Shown: one piece after another, positions 1 to 9,268 of the stretch
Layout of the letters: the number at the start of each line of letters is the position of its first letter
Position numbering within the stretch: position 1 is the first letter of the stretch
Assembly (NCBI GenBank): GCA_050297855.1
Contig: JBNKTC010000001.1
Location: 62,001-126,000 of the forward strand
Length of the DNA stretch: 64,000 bases
Direction: 5' to 3'
From: SZUA-545 sp050297855
Lineage (GTDB): Bacteria > Campylobacterota > Campylobacteria > Campylobacterales > SZUA-545
Translations under genes and position numbers: made by a program
The notes under the pieces: model-generated
Database searches by the model: none
The model's input: the letters and a program-made list of their open reading frames with translations, nothing else
What the model was told of the DNA's origin: nothing

Positions 1-1024
1 ACACGACCCCGTCGATCCGATCGATACCGACACTTCCCAGTTTTTTAATCATGCGCTGCAGGGCTGATACGGGCGAATCGGTGGCCGGCAGGAGCAGGAT
101 ATAGGCATCTTCCTGTGACAAGACCGAACCGGCGATTAATGCGACGTTGGCCGTGTGCGCGATGTTGATACTCCCCGCTGCATGACGCGCCATAAATGCA
201 TAGATATCCCGGAAGTCGACGATCTGTCTGCCGCTTTTATACGCCTCCTGCAATGTATAGATGGGGATATCCCGGGCGGCGGGAATATCTCCCGCACCTT
301 GTAGATTGATCGCACCCATCTTCTTGAAATGGGCGGGCGTATCGATCTTCTGCCCGTCCAGGTAGGCGATAAAACGCTCCCTATCCTCCAGGGCCAGCGC
401 AAAGGCACGATTGGCCTGCTTTTCAATCCCAAGCGTCGTCAGGAAGGAGTTTTTCAGATCCTTTCCGCACATCGTCCCCCCGCTGTGGGAGGGGCAGACA
501 ATGATATGATCGGCCAGGGAGCCCAGTTTTCGGCACGAGGCATAGGAGTCTTCCAACAGGGCCTGCTTTGTCGTTTCGCCAAGAAGGTCGGGTCTTCCCA
601 GGCCGCCGCTGAATAAAAAGTCCCCGCTGAAGAGCAGTTTGTCAATCCCGTCTTCAACTGCGAGGAATGAAACACAAAACGGCGTATGGCCCGGCGTCTC
701 GAGGACGCTGATCTGCATCGATTCCCCCAGCTGAAGCACATCTCCCTCGGTCACGGCCTGAAAAGGAAAGGCCGCCGGCACGCTGTGATGATAGACGTTT
801 TCGGCCCCCAGACGGTCGCCGATCAACTTGTGCCCGCTGACAAAATCGGCATGGGGATGGGTGTTGAGGATATATCGAAGCCGCAAACGGTTTTTCCGGA
901 TGTATTCGATATAGGGTCCTATCACCCGTGAAGGGTCGACAAGGGCGACCTCCCCGGTCGTCTCGCATCCTACGATATAGGATACATGTGCCAGCTCCCG
1001 GTCCTGAAAACTCTCCAAAATCAT
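1..1024 (-). CDS. MBL-fold hydrolase with rhodanese-like C-terminus (partial, runs off left edge)
   Basis: Reading the minus strand from the ATG at 1024 gives one open frame to base 1, so the C-terminus lies outside the window. The first ~215 residues are a metallo-beta-lactamase domain: the metal motif reads THPHADFVSGH, followed by TPGHTP, LFSGDFLF and a late CPSHSGGT histidine. HADF in place of HADH is usual in the subgroup of MBL proteins fused to rhodanese domains, which are related to persulfide dioxygenases. A rhodanese-like segment starts about residue 270 (RQIVDFRDIYAFMARHAAGS); its active-site loop is not reached clearly before the edge. A GGAGG ribosome site lies 6-7 nt before the ATG. 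A role in sulfane-sulfur handling is likely from the family; the exact substrate is not known. Confidence 0.8.
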   Translation of the reverse strand, partial: MILESFQDRELAHVSYIVGCETTGEVALVDPSRVIGPYIEYIRKNRLRLRYILNTHPHADFVSGHKLIGDRLGAENVYHHSVPAAFPFQAVTEGDVLQLGESMQISVLETPGHTPFCVSFLAVEDGIDKLLFSGDFLFSGGLGRPDLLGETTKQALLEDSYASCRKLGSLADHIIVCPSHSGGTMCGKDLKNSFLTTLGIEKQANRAFALALEDRERFIAYLDGQKIDTPAHFKKMGAINLQGAGDIPAARDIPIYTLQEAYKSGRQIVDFRDIYAFMARHAAGSINIAHTANVALIAGSVLSQEDAYILLLPATDSPVSALQRMIKKLGSVGIDRIDGVV

Positions 1025-1142
1025 CCCAACCTCCTCTAGCATTAATTAAAATTAATATTCTGTTTAGTATAGCTTATATTTATTTAGTTCATTATCGAGA
1101 GTTTCCAGGAAAGGAGGAGGGAAAGAAGAGAAGAGGGAGGGA

Positions 1143-2108
1143 CTAGTAAGCCAGTCCCGTCGCCTCCTTGATCATAGTCATGTTTTTGACTGCGCCGGTA
1201 CGCGCTTTATGTGCGCCGCTTTTAAGGATATCCCGCACTTCATCCATATTCTGCAGGTAATACTCCCGTTTTTCACGGTACGGCTCATAGTATTTCCAGA
1301 TCACGTCGGCCAGGTAGAGTTTAAAGTGACCGTATCCCTCTTTACCGCTTTTGTAGCGGGTCTGCAGGTCCAAAAGCTCTTCGTCACTTAGAAAAAGTTT
1401 GGCCAGGGCGTAGACATTACAGGTCGTATAGTCTTTGGGGTCTTCAAGCGGTGTGGAGTCAGTGATGATCTGCTTGGCTTTCTTCTCCAGCTGCTTTTTT
1501 GTCGTAAAGATCTCGATCGTATTGCCGTAGGATTTGGACATCTTGGCCCCGTCGATCCCGGGCACCGTCGCCACGTCTTCATCGACGCGGAACTCCGGAA
1601 GCTTGAGGATATCGCCGTACTGGTTGTTAAACTTGATGGCGATATCCCGTGCAATCTCCACGTGCTGGATCTGGTCTTTCCCCACCGGTACCACCTCGGT
1701 ATCAAACAGCAGGATATCCGCCGCCATCAGGACCGGGTAGCTGAAAAGCCCGTGGTTGGCCGAGATCCCCTTGGCCGTCTTGTCTTTATAGCTGTGCGCC
1801 CGTTCCAGCAGGCCCATCGGCGTGAAATTGGAGAGTATCCAGTAGAGCTCCAGTACTTCGGGGATATCACTCTGGACCCAGAAGACCGTCTTCTCCGGAT
1901 CGATCCCCAGGGAGAGGAAGTTGATCGCGGCGTTCAGGGTATTCTCACTGAGCGCCTGACCGTCGCTGAGGCTTGTCATCGCATGGTAGTTGGCGATAAA
2001 GGCGTACACTTCGTCGCTCTTTTGAAACTCGATAAGTCGCTTCATCATTCCGAAGTAGTTACCGATGTGCATATCGCCCGAAGGCTGGATACCCGATAGT
2101 GTACGCAT
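1143..2108 (-). CDS. trpS: Tryptophanyl-tRNA synthetase
   Basis: Cytoplasmic class I aminoacyl-tRNA synthetase that charges tRNA-Trp. The 321-residue protein has the usual bacterial length. The N-terminus GIQPSGDMHIGNYFG carries the HIGH-type ATP motif (HIGN at residues 14-17), and KMSKS follows near residue 190 (GAKMSKSYGN). The tRNA-binding C-terminus is complete. The ATG at 2108 has an AAGGATC ribosome site at suitable spacing. It stands between the MBL-rhodanese gene and a lipoprotein gene on the same strand with gaps of about 55-120 bases, so an operon link is uncertain. Confidence 0.97.
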   Translation of the reverse strand: MRTLSGIQPSGDMHIGNYFGMMKRLIEFQKSDEVYAFIANYHAMTSLSDGQALSENTLNAAINFLSLGIDPEKTVFWVQSDIPEVLELYWILSNFTPMGLLERAHSYKDKTAKGISANHGLFSYPVLMAADILLFDTEVVPVGKDQIQHVEIARDIAIKFNNQYGDILKLPEFRVDEDVATVPGIDGAKMSKSYGNTIEIFTTKKQLEKKAKQIITDSTPLEDPKDYTTCNVYALAKLFLSDEELLDLQTRYKSGKEGYGHFKLYLADVIWKYYEPYREKREYYLQNMDEVRDILKSGAHKARTGAVKNMTMIKEATGLAY

Positions 2109-2164
2109 TATGATCCTTTGTCTGCCGAAAATTTTGCGTAATTTTAGCCAGAAAGGATTAAATG

Positions 2165-4174
2165 TTAAAAGAGTTGGTCAAAGATCATCTTCCCGATCTG
2201 TTTACCGGCAGCTTTGCCAACCTCCTGACCGATGGTATTCACCAGTGGATTGCCTCCACTGTTTTGCCGCGAAAGGCGCTTCTCATAAGCTTTCAGCTTG
2301 GCCTCTTGGGCATCCAGCTTGGCCTGCATTGCGGCCATCTCTTTTCGCTGCATATACAGAGCATCGACCCGTTTTCCTTCATAAAATTCGCAACTTTCGG
2401 GGTTGCCCTTGGTAAAACAGATTCCTTTGCCGTCAGGGTTTCCTCCTTTAAAAGCACCATCCCATTTTCGTTCGCCGTTGACGATCAGCTTCCCTTTGAC
2501 AAACGCACCGTTTTCAAAATGCCCTTCATAGCGGATATCCTCTTCGGCAATCAGTTTGGCTTGCCCTTTACCTGTCACTTTGCCCCCGCGGCATTTTCCA
2601 TCGAGATAAAGCCAGCCCTCGTGAGCAACGCGACACTTTTGATTTGCTATCAGCTCCTGGAGCTTCTTAGCCTCTTCCTGCTCTTTAAGTGCCGTTTTGG
2701 AGATAAATGGCTCGTCACTAAACGCTGCCTGATAGCGTTTGCCGTTAAACCCAAGGGTGATGCGATCAAGCTTCGCCATTCCGCTGCGGATATCAAAACG
2801 CGCTTCGGCATTGACACTCTCTTTCGAACCGACCAAAACATTGGCATCGATGTAGTCCACATTATCGACATGGAATGCCTTTTCGTATTCACTGGTGGTA
2901 GAAGCAAGGATACCCTCAAGCTTTTTTTTCTCACGGTCGTAACGAAGCTCCTTGATCGCCCCTTTTCCAAAGACGAAACCAAAGGCTTCTCTATAGGCTT
3001 TCAGTTTGTCCGTCTCTCCTGCCTCAAGCTGCTTCTGGGTGATCAGTCTGGTTGATTCAAACGGATAAGCCGGATCGGCAAAGGCGTGGTACTCTGCCGG
3101 AAGTGTGGAACGGCTGGACTCGTATTTACTAAAATCCCACAGTTCCAACGGATCCGAACCCATCGACTCCTCTGTCACAGCTATCCTACCTTTATGATAA
3201 TCCAAATACAGATTTGCAACAAAAGGACCCGAAGTGAGTGGGAAAGGCATGGAATCAAGTTTTTTTCCTTCATAATCAAAGAGATGAATACCTTCTCCAT
3301 ATGTAATCATGGCAAAAAAATCATCTCCAAACACTACACCGCCATAAATAAGATCATCTTTTGAGAACAGAGGCATGATGTGGCTTGTCCCTGTATCGAT
3401 GTTATATCGCACCATTTCATTCTTTTGCCCGAGTCCGCCGAATCCATTTAGATAGAAGATTTCATTGTTGTGAATTTTTGCCCTTTTACAAGAGGAGAGT
3501 GTTGCGATCGGTGCGTAGGTCTTGGCGTCGCTGACCGTACAATAATCCCCATCCATCCCTACGACCAGAAATTCGGGCGAAACATCGACAAATTTGACCC
3601 GAGCCGAGGTTGGAAATGTTTTGACGTTCTGACGGGTTTTCAGGTCATATAGAGTCAGTTTACCATGCATCGTGACATAGAGTTTGTCATCGGTGACATT
3701 TCGTATACGACACTTTCTATCAATGGTTTTAAAAAGCAACTCTTTATCGCCACTTTCCAAGTTATACCGGGACATATAACACACATCTGGCCCTTGACTT
3801 TTTTCACTTATTATGAGATTGTCCTGATTGGGAAAAACATCTCCAATAGTGTAGTCGCTCTCTAAAAGCGTACTTTTCACCTTACCTGTTTCAGGGTCAG
3901 CGACCTGTATGGTGTCCAGATCGGAAACGAACAACCACTCATCCGTTAAAGCCACTTTTTTATAGTAAAACATGTGACCCAGATCGACAGTACTCGAATA
4001 AAGCCTGCCGGTCTCTTTTTTATCAATACTTCCGGCTGTCGCGAATGACACATACGGGGTATCGATAGGTGCACTCTTTAGACTCATAAGCTGTTGATGT
4101 TCAGGTATTTCGGGGGGTGCCCCGCATCCTATAAAAAGAAAAATGATACCGATTGTCATAACTATCTTTACCAT
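2165..4174 (-). CDS. Lipoprotein with beta-propeller and MORN-like repeats
   Basis: A 669-residue exported lipoprotein. The signal peptide ends in a lipobox (FIGC, Cys17). Residues ~40-350 alternate short strands in a WD40/PQQ-like pattern (for example LYDLKTRQNV, LELWDFSKYE) that suggests a beta-propeller. Residues ~530-610 contain MORN-type units (GKCRGGKVTGKG, YEGHFENGAF, WDGAFKGGNPDGKGI), which are usually membrane- or lipid-associated. A short coiled coil (MAAMQAKLDAQEAKLKAYEK) and a small glycine-patterned tail follow. AGGAAC lies before the ATG. The 5' half is more AT-rich than the genes around it, which may point to a separate origin. No enzymatic motif is visible; function unknown. 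Confidence 0.8.
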   Translation of the reverse strand: MVKIVMTIGIIFLFIGCGAPPEIPEHQQLMSLKSAPIDTPYVSFATAGSIDKKETGRLYSSTVDLGHMFYYKKVALTDEWLFVSDLDTIQVADPETGKVKSTLLESDYTIGDVFPNQDNLIISEKSQGPDVCYMSRYNLESGDKELLFKTIDRKCRIRNVTDDKLYVTMHGKLTLYDLKTRQNVKTFPTSARVKFVDVSPEFLVVGMDGDYCTVSDAKTYAPIATLSSCKRAKIHNNEIFYLNGFGGLGQKNEMVRYNIDTGTSHIMPLFSKDDLIYGGVVFGDDFFAMITYGEGIHLFDYEGKKLDSMPFPLTSGPFVANLYLDYHKGRIAVTEESMGSDPLELWDFSKYESSRSTLPAEYHAFADPAYPFESTRLITQKQLEAGETDKLKAYREAFGFVFGKGAIKELRYDREKKKLEGILASTTSEYEKAFHVDNVDYIDANVLVGSKESVNAEARFDIRSGMAKLDRITLGFNGKRYQAAFSDEPFISKTALKEQEEAKKLQELIANQKCRVAHEGWLYLDGKCRGGKVTGKGQAKLIAEEDIRYEGHFENGAFVKGKLIVNGERKWDGAFKGGNPDGKGICFTKGNPESCEFYEGKRVDALYMQRKEMAAMQAKLDAQEAKLKAYEKRLSRQNSGGNPLVNTIGQEVGKAAGKQIGKMIFDQLF

Positions 4175-4263
4175 AACTGTTCCTGCTTCAATAATTTTCT
4201 AATCACAGTTTATGTTACCCCCGGTTAGGGGGGGATAAAAGTTACAGATAGGTCATGAAGATT

Positions 4264-6234
4264 TTACTGGTAAACCAGCTCCAGTTTCCGCAGGCCGTTA
4301 CCGTCGTCACTGAGGTAGTAATAGGTGTCGTTGCTGTCAAATACCGTTGCATAGGCGTTTCCGACGGAGGTATACGCTCCCACGAACGTCGGGGATGCCG
4401 GTGTACTGACATCCAGCAGTTCGACACCCGCACCGTGGGTGACGAGCAGATAATCCCCGTCCGAGGAGAGTTTGACATCCTCGACCTTCGCACTGGCAGC
4501 CGCAGGGGTGTAATTGGCGAGCTTGGAGATATTCTGGGGATCGGAAACGTCCAGGATATCGACGCCGTCCGTACCGCAGGCGACAAAGAGGGTATTACGG
4601 CTGATGGAGAGGTCTACCCCCCTGGCATCGGTACAGGTCGCCGACGAATAGGAGCCGTTAAGATCAAGGTTGCTCGCATCGGTCCAGTCAACGATCTGTA
4701 TCCCCTGGGCCCCGTAGGCGACAAAGGCGTAGGTGGAGCTTAATGCCACATCGTATTTGTTGGTCTTGGTCGCGATACCGCTGCAGTCACCGCCGGTGAT
4801 ATTCAGCTCGTCCAGCCTTGTGATCGCCGAACTGCTCGAGACATCGAACATATCCACACCGGCACAGTTGGCGACCAGGGCTTTGTTGATCGCCGTATTG
4901 TTCCCTGCCAGTGCCACACTCCAGGCATATTTGGAGGTGCTGTTGTAGTCGCTGTCGTACCGGGCAAGGATCGACGGGCTTGTCGGGGTGGAGACGCCGA
5001 CCGATACCAGGCCGTCATACCCCGCCGCTACAAAAAGGCGACTGTCGTCAAACGTCAGCTCCACATGCTCGGTCGTATTGATATCCACGGCTCCCGCCTG
5101 GGTCATGTAGCTGCCGCGGCTTTCGTTGATATCGACCACGACGATCCCGACATAGTTGGCCACAAAGGCGTAGTCGTCCTCACTGTCGACCACCACATCC
5201 ACAAAGGAGGAGTTGGGAACGGGGGAGTTGTAATACGCGGCACTTCCGCCCATATCCTCCACCGGCATGATCGCCGTATCCATATTGACCGTCACGCTGA
5301 CCGTATCGCTCGCCGTCCCGTGCGGGGACTCCAGGTCGGCTGTCGCCGTGATGGTCGCCGTCCCTTCTCCGACGGCGGTGACGACCCCGCTAGCATTGAC
5401 CGTCGCGACTGTCGTATCGCTGGAGGTATAGGTGATATTCCCGTCTACACTGGCGGGACTGATGGACGCTGTCAATGTAGCACTCTCGTTATAAGAGAGG
5501 CTCAGGGTCGCCGGGGTAACGGAGAGGGTGGGAGAGGACATACTCGTGACCGAATAGGAGCCGCTGGTCGCCCCGATCGTCAGGGTCGCCGAAAGGGTCG
5601 TAGAGTAACTGCCCGATGCGACCAGGGTGATATAGATCTCATCACCGTTATTAACGGTAAACGAACTTTCATCCGACGGGTTGGCGCCGTTGACAAAGAC
5701 CGCAGCCGTATTCCCGCCGTCGTAAAACGATCCCGTCACAGTCGTATTGCTGTCCAGGCCGCTGACCGTGATCGTGTTGGACGTGTATGAGGTGCTCAAC
5801 ACCGCCCCCGTCACCGATGTAAAGGAGAAGCTGTCGGGCTGGTTGGAGCTGGCTGTCGTAACGGAAAAGGTCTGGGTGACCCCGCCGACGGTCAACGTCG
5901 CCGTCACCGTCGTCTCATAATTGGTACTGGATGTCAGCCGGATGGCCAGGATATCCCCGTCGACCATTGTAGTCGTCAGCGTAGCAAGTGCCGTACCGTT
6001 TTTAAGCAGTGTCCCGTTACTCAGTGTTACGCTGACCGTATCGGTAATGCCTGTGACGTTGATATCCTCCGAGGTGATCAGTGTCGAGATGGAGGCATCG
6101 GTCACCGGGGTGATCGTAAAAGAGATATTTGAGCTCGTACCGCTGGACGTCGTTCCCTGAGAGTTCGAATCGCTTTCGCAGCCCATCGAAAAAAACATTA
6201 GAAAAACCGTCAAAAACACAGATACTATTCGCAT
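4264..6234 (-). CDS. Lipoprotein with Ig-like (Big_2) domain and LVIVD-type beta-propeller
   Basis: A 656-residue secreted lipoprotein with lipobox SMGC (Cys19) and a Ser-rich linker. Residues ~30-230 form two or more beta-sandwich repeats rich in Thr/Ser. Residues ~235-320 are a bacterial Ig-like group 2 domain (SVTPATLSLSYNESATLTAS, then TVATVNASGVVTAVGEGTAT). From ~330 to the end there are six or so LVIVD-type blades (YAFVANYVGIVVVDI, LFVAAGYDGLVSV, LLVTHGAGVELLDV), a family thought to form surface beta-propellers. It probably sits on the outer face of the outer membrane. Substrate or partner cannot be read from sequence. A weak sigma-28-like site lies upstream. Confidence 0.82.
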   Translation of the reverse strand: MRIVSVFLTVFLMFFSMGCESDSNSQGTTSSGTSSNISFTITPVTDASISTLITSEDINVTGITDTVSVTLSNGTLLKNGTALATLTTTMVDGDILAIRLTSSTNYETTVTATLTVGGVTQTFSVTTASSNQPDSFSFTSVTGAVLSTSYTSNTITVSGLDSNTTVTGSFYDGGNTAAVFVNGANPSDESSFTVNNGDEIYITLVASGSYSTTLSATLTIGATSGSYSVTSMSSPTLSVTPATLSLSYNESATLTASISPASVDGNITYTSSDTTVATVNASGVVTAVGEGTATITATADLESPHGTASDTVSVTVNMDTAIMPVEDMGGSAAYYNSPVPNSSFVDVVVDSEDDYAFVANYVGIVVVDINESRGSYMTQAGAVDINTTEHVELTFDDSRLFVAAGYDGLVSVGVSTPTSPSILARYDSDYNSTSKYAWSVALAGNNTAINKALVANCAGVDMFDVSSSSAITRLDELNITGGDCSGIATKTNKYDVALSSTYAFVAYGAQGIQIVDWTDASNLDLNGSYSSATCTDARGVDLSISRNTLFVACGTDGVDILDVSDPQNISKLANYTPAAASAKVEDVKLSSDGDYLLVTHGAGVELLDVSTPASPTFVGAYTSVGNAYATVFDSNDTYYYLSDDGNGLRKLELVYQ

Positions 6235-6269
6235 ACAAATCCTCTTTTAATACTATTATCTAAACCGAT

Positions 6270-6297
6270 ATATCGTCAAAACGGTACGCTTTTTTTA
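6270..6297 (-). promoter_or_regulatory. Weak sigma-28-like promoter candidate
   Basis: On the minus strand TAAA (6297-6294) is followed after 16 bases by GACGATAT (6277-6270), close to the flagellar FliA pattern TAAA-N15-GCCGATAA. The spacer is one base long and the -10 has one mismatch. It is placed correctly for the Big_2/LVIVD lipoprotein gene that starts at 6234. Much weaker than the two sigma-28 sites reported below. Confidence 0.28.
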
Positions 6298-6299
6298 AT

Positions 6300-7544
6300 T
6301 CACCGCCCGCGCGCGGCTCCCGCAAGGTCCCACATCGGCAGGAATATTCCCAGGGCAAGCAGCAGGACCAGCACTGCGACGACGATCATCAACAGCGGTT
6401 CGATAACCGCACCGATATTATCCACGACGGATTGGAACCGTCCTTTATAATACTCGGCGATCTTCTCCAGCATCCCGTCAAGCTCGCCTCCCGCTTCGCC
6501 GGACTTGACCATCTGGATCACCATCCGTTCAAACAGCCCCGTCTCCTCCAGTGCCTCGGCCAGGGAGGCCCCGCGCCCTATCGCCGTGTTAACCGCCGTA
6601 AGCTTTTTGCGGGCGGCGCGGTTTTCCACGGTGTCGGCAGCCGTATCAAGGGCATCGGAAAGCGGAATACCGGCTTTTAGAAGTTCGGCGGTCACCATCA
6701 TATAACGCTGCAGCATCGACAGACGGACGATCCGTCCCACTGGATAACGCGTAAGCAAAAAGCCGTCCACTTTATGACGGTAGTTCTCTTTTGTCCGGTA
6801 TATCCGGTGATGCAGCCCGTAAAAGAACAGCGTGGAAAGAAGCAGTACGATACCGTAGTGATTCAATCCCTGCTCGATCGCCAGAAGCAGGCGGGTCGGC
6901 ACCGGCAGATCGGCGCCGAACTTGGCAAAGACCCCCTTGAACTTGGGCACGACGACCAGTACCAGAAAGATAAACGCACCGCCCAGGGCCGTCATGGAGA
7001 GCAGCGGCATCCGCAGCGCTTTTTTTATATTGTCACGGTTTTTCCGTATCCCCTCCAGGATCAAGGCAAGACGGTTAAAGGACTCGGCCAGCGATCCGGT
7101 CATCTCCCCCATCCGGATCAGGGCCAGGGTGACGCCGCCCACCTCGTATTCGAAATGTTTCAGGGAATCGCTGAGGCTGAGTCCCGCTTCGATATCGCCC
7201 ATTGCTTTGAGGGCGACAGATTTAAGCCGGCTGTCCTGTGTGGATGCGATCCCTTCGGACAGCGCTTCGCGCAGGGATATCCCGGCATTGGTCATCACAC
7301 CGAGCTGTCGTAAAAAAACGGCAAACTCCATGAGATCGATCTTTTTCCGCCCCGTTTTTCCCTTAAGCTGCTCCCACCAGCCCGCCAGCCGGATATGCAG
7401 CGGCATGGGGATCTCTTTTATTCGCAGCAGCGTTCCCCCGGCAGCGTTCTGGATCGCCCCGGCAGCATCGTGCCTGTTTTCGGCTCTGAGGTATCGGACC
7501 TGCTTTTTCCCGTTTGCAACGAGAAATATTTCAAAATATTTCAT
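6300..7544 (-). CDS. Type II secretion / type IV pilus inner-membrane platform protein (GspF/PilC family)
   Basis: A 414-residue polytopic membrane protein with the two repeated T2SSF domains of the family. The first repeat (~residues 65-190) contains FAVFLRQLGVMTNAGISLRE; the second (~265-390) contains SMLQRYMMVTAELLKAGIPL. Each is followed by hydrophobic helices, and the last one is near the C-terminus (LLMIVVAVLVLLLALGIFLP). Such proteins form the inner-membrane platform of type II secretion or type IV pili. I chose the ATG at 7544 (MKYFEIFLVANGKK) over an upstream TTG at 7586 because family members begin with this segment. No other secretion genes are nearby, so it acts with components encoded elsewhere. 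Confidence 0.85.
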   Translation of the reverse strand: MKYFEIFLVANGKKQVRYLRAENRHDAAGAIQNAAGGTLLRIKEIPMPLHIRLAGWWEQLKGKTGRKKIDLMEFAVFLRQLGVMTNAGISLREALSEGIASTQDSRLKSVALKAMGDIEAGLSLSDSLKHFEYEVGGVTLALIRMGEMTGSLAESFNRLALILEGIRKNRDNIKKALRMPLLSMTALGGAFIFLVLVVVPKFKGVFAKFGADLPVPTRLLLAIEQGLNHYGIVLLLSTLFFYGLHHRIYRTKENYRHKVDGFLLTRYPVGRIVRLSMLQRYMMVTAELLKAGIPLSDALDTAADTVENRAARKKLTAVNTAIGRGASLAEALEETGLFERMVIQMVKSGEAGGELDGMLEKIAEYYKGRFQSVVDNIGAVIEPLLMIVVAVLVLLLALGIFLPMWDLAGAARGR

Positions 7545-7626
7545 TTTTTCCGAATATACTAAGATGATTTGGGGTAGTGTTCCCAACCAGATTATCGAAT
7601 AATTCTTTTATAAAGCGAGCATTACG

Positions 7627-8163
7627 ATGTTGCATAGATTCCTACTCTTTTTTATCCTTATGGCCTATATGCCGCTAGACGCCAAGATGATGCGAGCGAC
7701 CTACCTCACCCACACTGACGGCGATACGGTCCTCTTCCAGGTCAAAGACAAACGCCTTATCTGCCAATTGGACGGTATCGACGCCCCGGAACTGCATTCG
7801 AGCAAAAAACTGATCCACGATGCCAAACGCGCGTTTGTCGGCTACGACAAGATGCAACGGCTCGGAATGGACGCCTTCGTCTACCTGCGAAATACCTTTA
7901 TCCACGGTGTCAACTATACGGTCGATGTCGTCAAAGGGCACTATAAACATGTCCACCGCTGTATGGTCTACCTCCCCGGCCAGGAGCGCTCGCTGAACGA
8001 ACGGGCGGTTATGGACGGCTATGCCGTTATCGACAAAACGGGTACGATCCTGCAAAACAGGACAAAAAAACAGGAGTTTGTCTCCCTGCAGCAGAGTGCC
8101 GTCGCCGACCGTGCCGGCCTCTGGAAAGAGGAGTACAACACGATGGCGGCCATCCGCCGCTAA
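7627..8163 (+). CDS. Exported thermonuclease-like (SNase-fold) protein
   Basis: A 178-residue protein with a signal peptide (cleavage near residue 19, PLDAK) and a staphylococcal-nuclease domain. Metal-binding Asp residues occur in THTDGDTV (D31, D33) and GIDAPE (D52, E55), and the second catalytic Arg position is kept (R111 in VHRCMVYL). The first catalytic arginine, R35 in the staphylococcal enzyme, is Gln47 here (CQLDGIDAPE). Activity may therefore be reduced or changed. It is divergent from the GspF-like gene and overlaps the convergent rhodanese gene by 4 bases at the stop codons. Likely periplasmic; whether it cuts DNA is open. Confidence 0.82.
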   Translation: MLHRFLLFFILMAYMPLDAKMMRATYLTHTDGDTVLFQVKDKRLICQLDGIDAPELHSSKKLIHDAKRAFVGYDKMQRLGMDAFVYLRNTFIHGVNYTVDVVKGHYKHVHRCMVYLPGQERSLNERAVMDGYAVIDKTGTILQNRTKKQEFVSLQQSAVADRAGLWKEEYNTMAAIRR

Positions 8164-8576
8164 GGTTTGACCGTCGGAAGCCCCCGCCCGATCCACTCGA
8201 CAATCCCCCGCTTCTGGTTATAGACACTCTGATATCCCACCCGCGCCAGGAAATCGGCGACGGGAACACTGCGGCTGCCGGTCCGGCAGATGATCACCAG
8301 GGGATGCTGCTTGTCGGGTACGGCACGCATCAGTGCCCCCATAAAGAGATCGATGTTGTAGGAGCCGTCGGCCTGGAAAAAGGTGATCGGCACGCTTCCT
8401 GGGATGATCCCCGTCTCGCGCCACTCGGGGGCTGTACGGATGTCGATGACGACCGCCCCGTTGTCCTTCAGGGTTTTTAGCTTGAACGCATCGATATCCG
8501 CCTTATACTGTGGCTGGGCGGCACCCAGAAACGAAATCGTGCCCAGCACAAGCAGCAGTTGTTTAAAATAGTGCAT
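8160..8576 (-). CDS. Periplasmic single-domain rhodanese
   Basis: A 138-residue protein with an N-terminal signal peptide (cleavage near FLGAA) and one rhodanese domain. Landmarks are VVIDIRTAPEWRETGIIPGS and the active-site loop CRTGSRS, with the persulfide-forming Cys97. Single-domain periplasmic rhodaneses carry sulfane sulfur or take part in thiol redox; the donor here is unknown. The ATG follows AGAGGAG at good spacing. It converges with the nuclease gene, sharing 4 bases. Confidence 0.9.
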   Translation of the reverse strand: MHYFKQLLLVLGTISFLGAAQPQYKADIDAFKLKTLKDNGAVVIDIRTAPEWRETGIIPGSVPITFFQADGSYNIDLFMGALMRAVPDKQHPLVIICRTGSRSVPVADFLARVGYQSVYNQKRGIVEWIGRGLPTVKP

Positions 8577-8674
8577 TCACACTCCTCTTTTTAATCCCAT
8601 CAACGGTAGAATGGCGAAACTGAATTTTCCGTCTTTTGCAAGACGTGCCTTAATTTTACCATGGAGTTTATAAT

Positions 8675-9265
8675 TTGAGATTATTTTCTATATTACTTTT
8701 AGCCACGATATCTTTTACCGACCTTTTTGCCTTCAAAGACGCTTTTTATATGGGGCTGAGCCAGGGTGTCACGACCGGAAGCTCTGAAAATAAAAAGATC
8801 ACTCCCCAGGAGCAGGAGTATGATACCACCGGTACCTTCTCCGGTATCAAACTCGGAAACGATATGAACCTCGACCGCAGCCACCAGATCAAGGGGCGCT
8901 GGGAGTTCGCATTTGAAAACCGCAGCTACACCTACGACCTGAACGGTGTGGAGACCGAGACACCGGGACGCCAGTTCAGCGTCTCTTTCCTCTGGGGATA
9001 CAATATCGACGTGATGCTCAACAATGAGCTGGTCCCCTTTGTCAAACTGGGCTACGGCGTCTCCACGACGGACGAGCTGGGCGATGCCTACCACAGCGTA
9101 TACGGGGCGGGCTTCTATTTTGTCACCCAGTACCTTGAAGTCGGTGCCGGCATCGACCGGGAGGGGATGAAATTCGGCGGTGTACGGATCGACGAAGAGA
9201 CGATCACCGGCCCGAGCGAAGAGAATATCGTCACCTACTTTTCGGTCAATATCCGACTCTACTAA
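8675..9265 (+). CDS. Small outer-membrane beta-barrel (porin-like) protein
   Basis: A 196-residue protein with a signal peptide (LLLATISFTDLFAF) and alternating amphipathic strands through to the C-terminal YFSVNIRLY, where an aromatic last residue is typical of outer-membrane barrels. Strand pairs such as IKGRWEFAFENRSYTYDL and LVPFVKLGYGVSTTDEL suggest an eight-stranded OmpX/Opa-like barrel. Start is TTG at 8675, supported by GGAG eight bases upstream; no in-frame ATG precedes the signal peptide. It is a stand-alone gene divergent from the rhodanese. No ligand can be inferred. Confidence 0.72.
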   Translation: MRLFSILLLATISFTDLFAFKDAFYMGLSQGVTTGSSENKKITPQEQEYDTTGTFSGIKLGNDMNLDRSHQIKGRWEFAFENRSYTYDLNGVETETPGRQFSVSFLWGYNIDVMLNNELVPFVKLGYGVSTTDELGDAYHSVYGAGFYFVTQYLEVGAGIDREGMKFGGVRIDEETITGPSEENIVTYFSVNIRLY

Positions 9266-9268
9266 ACC

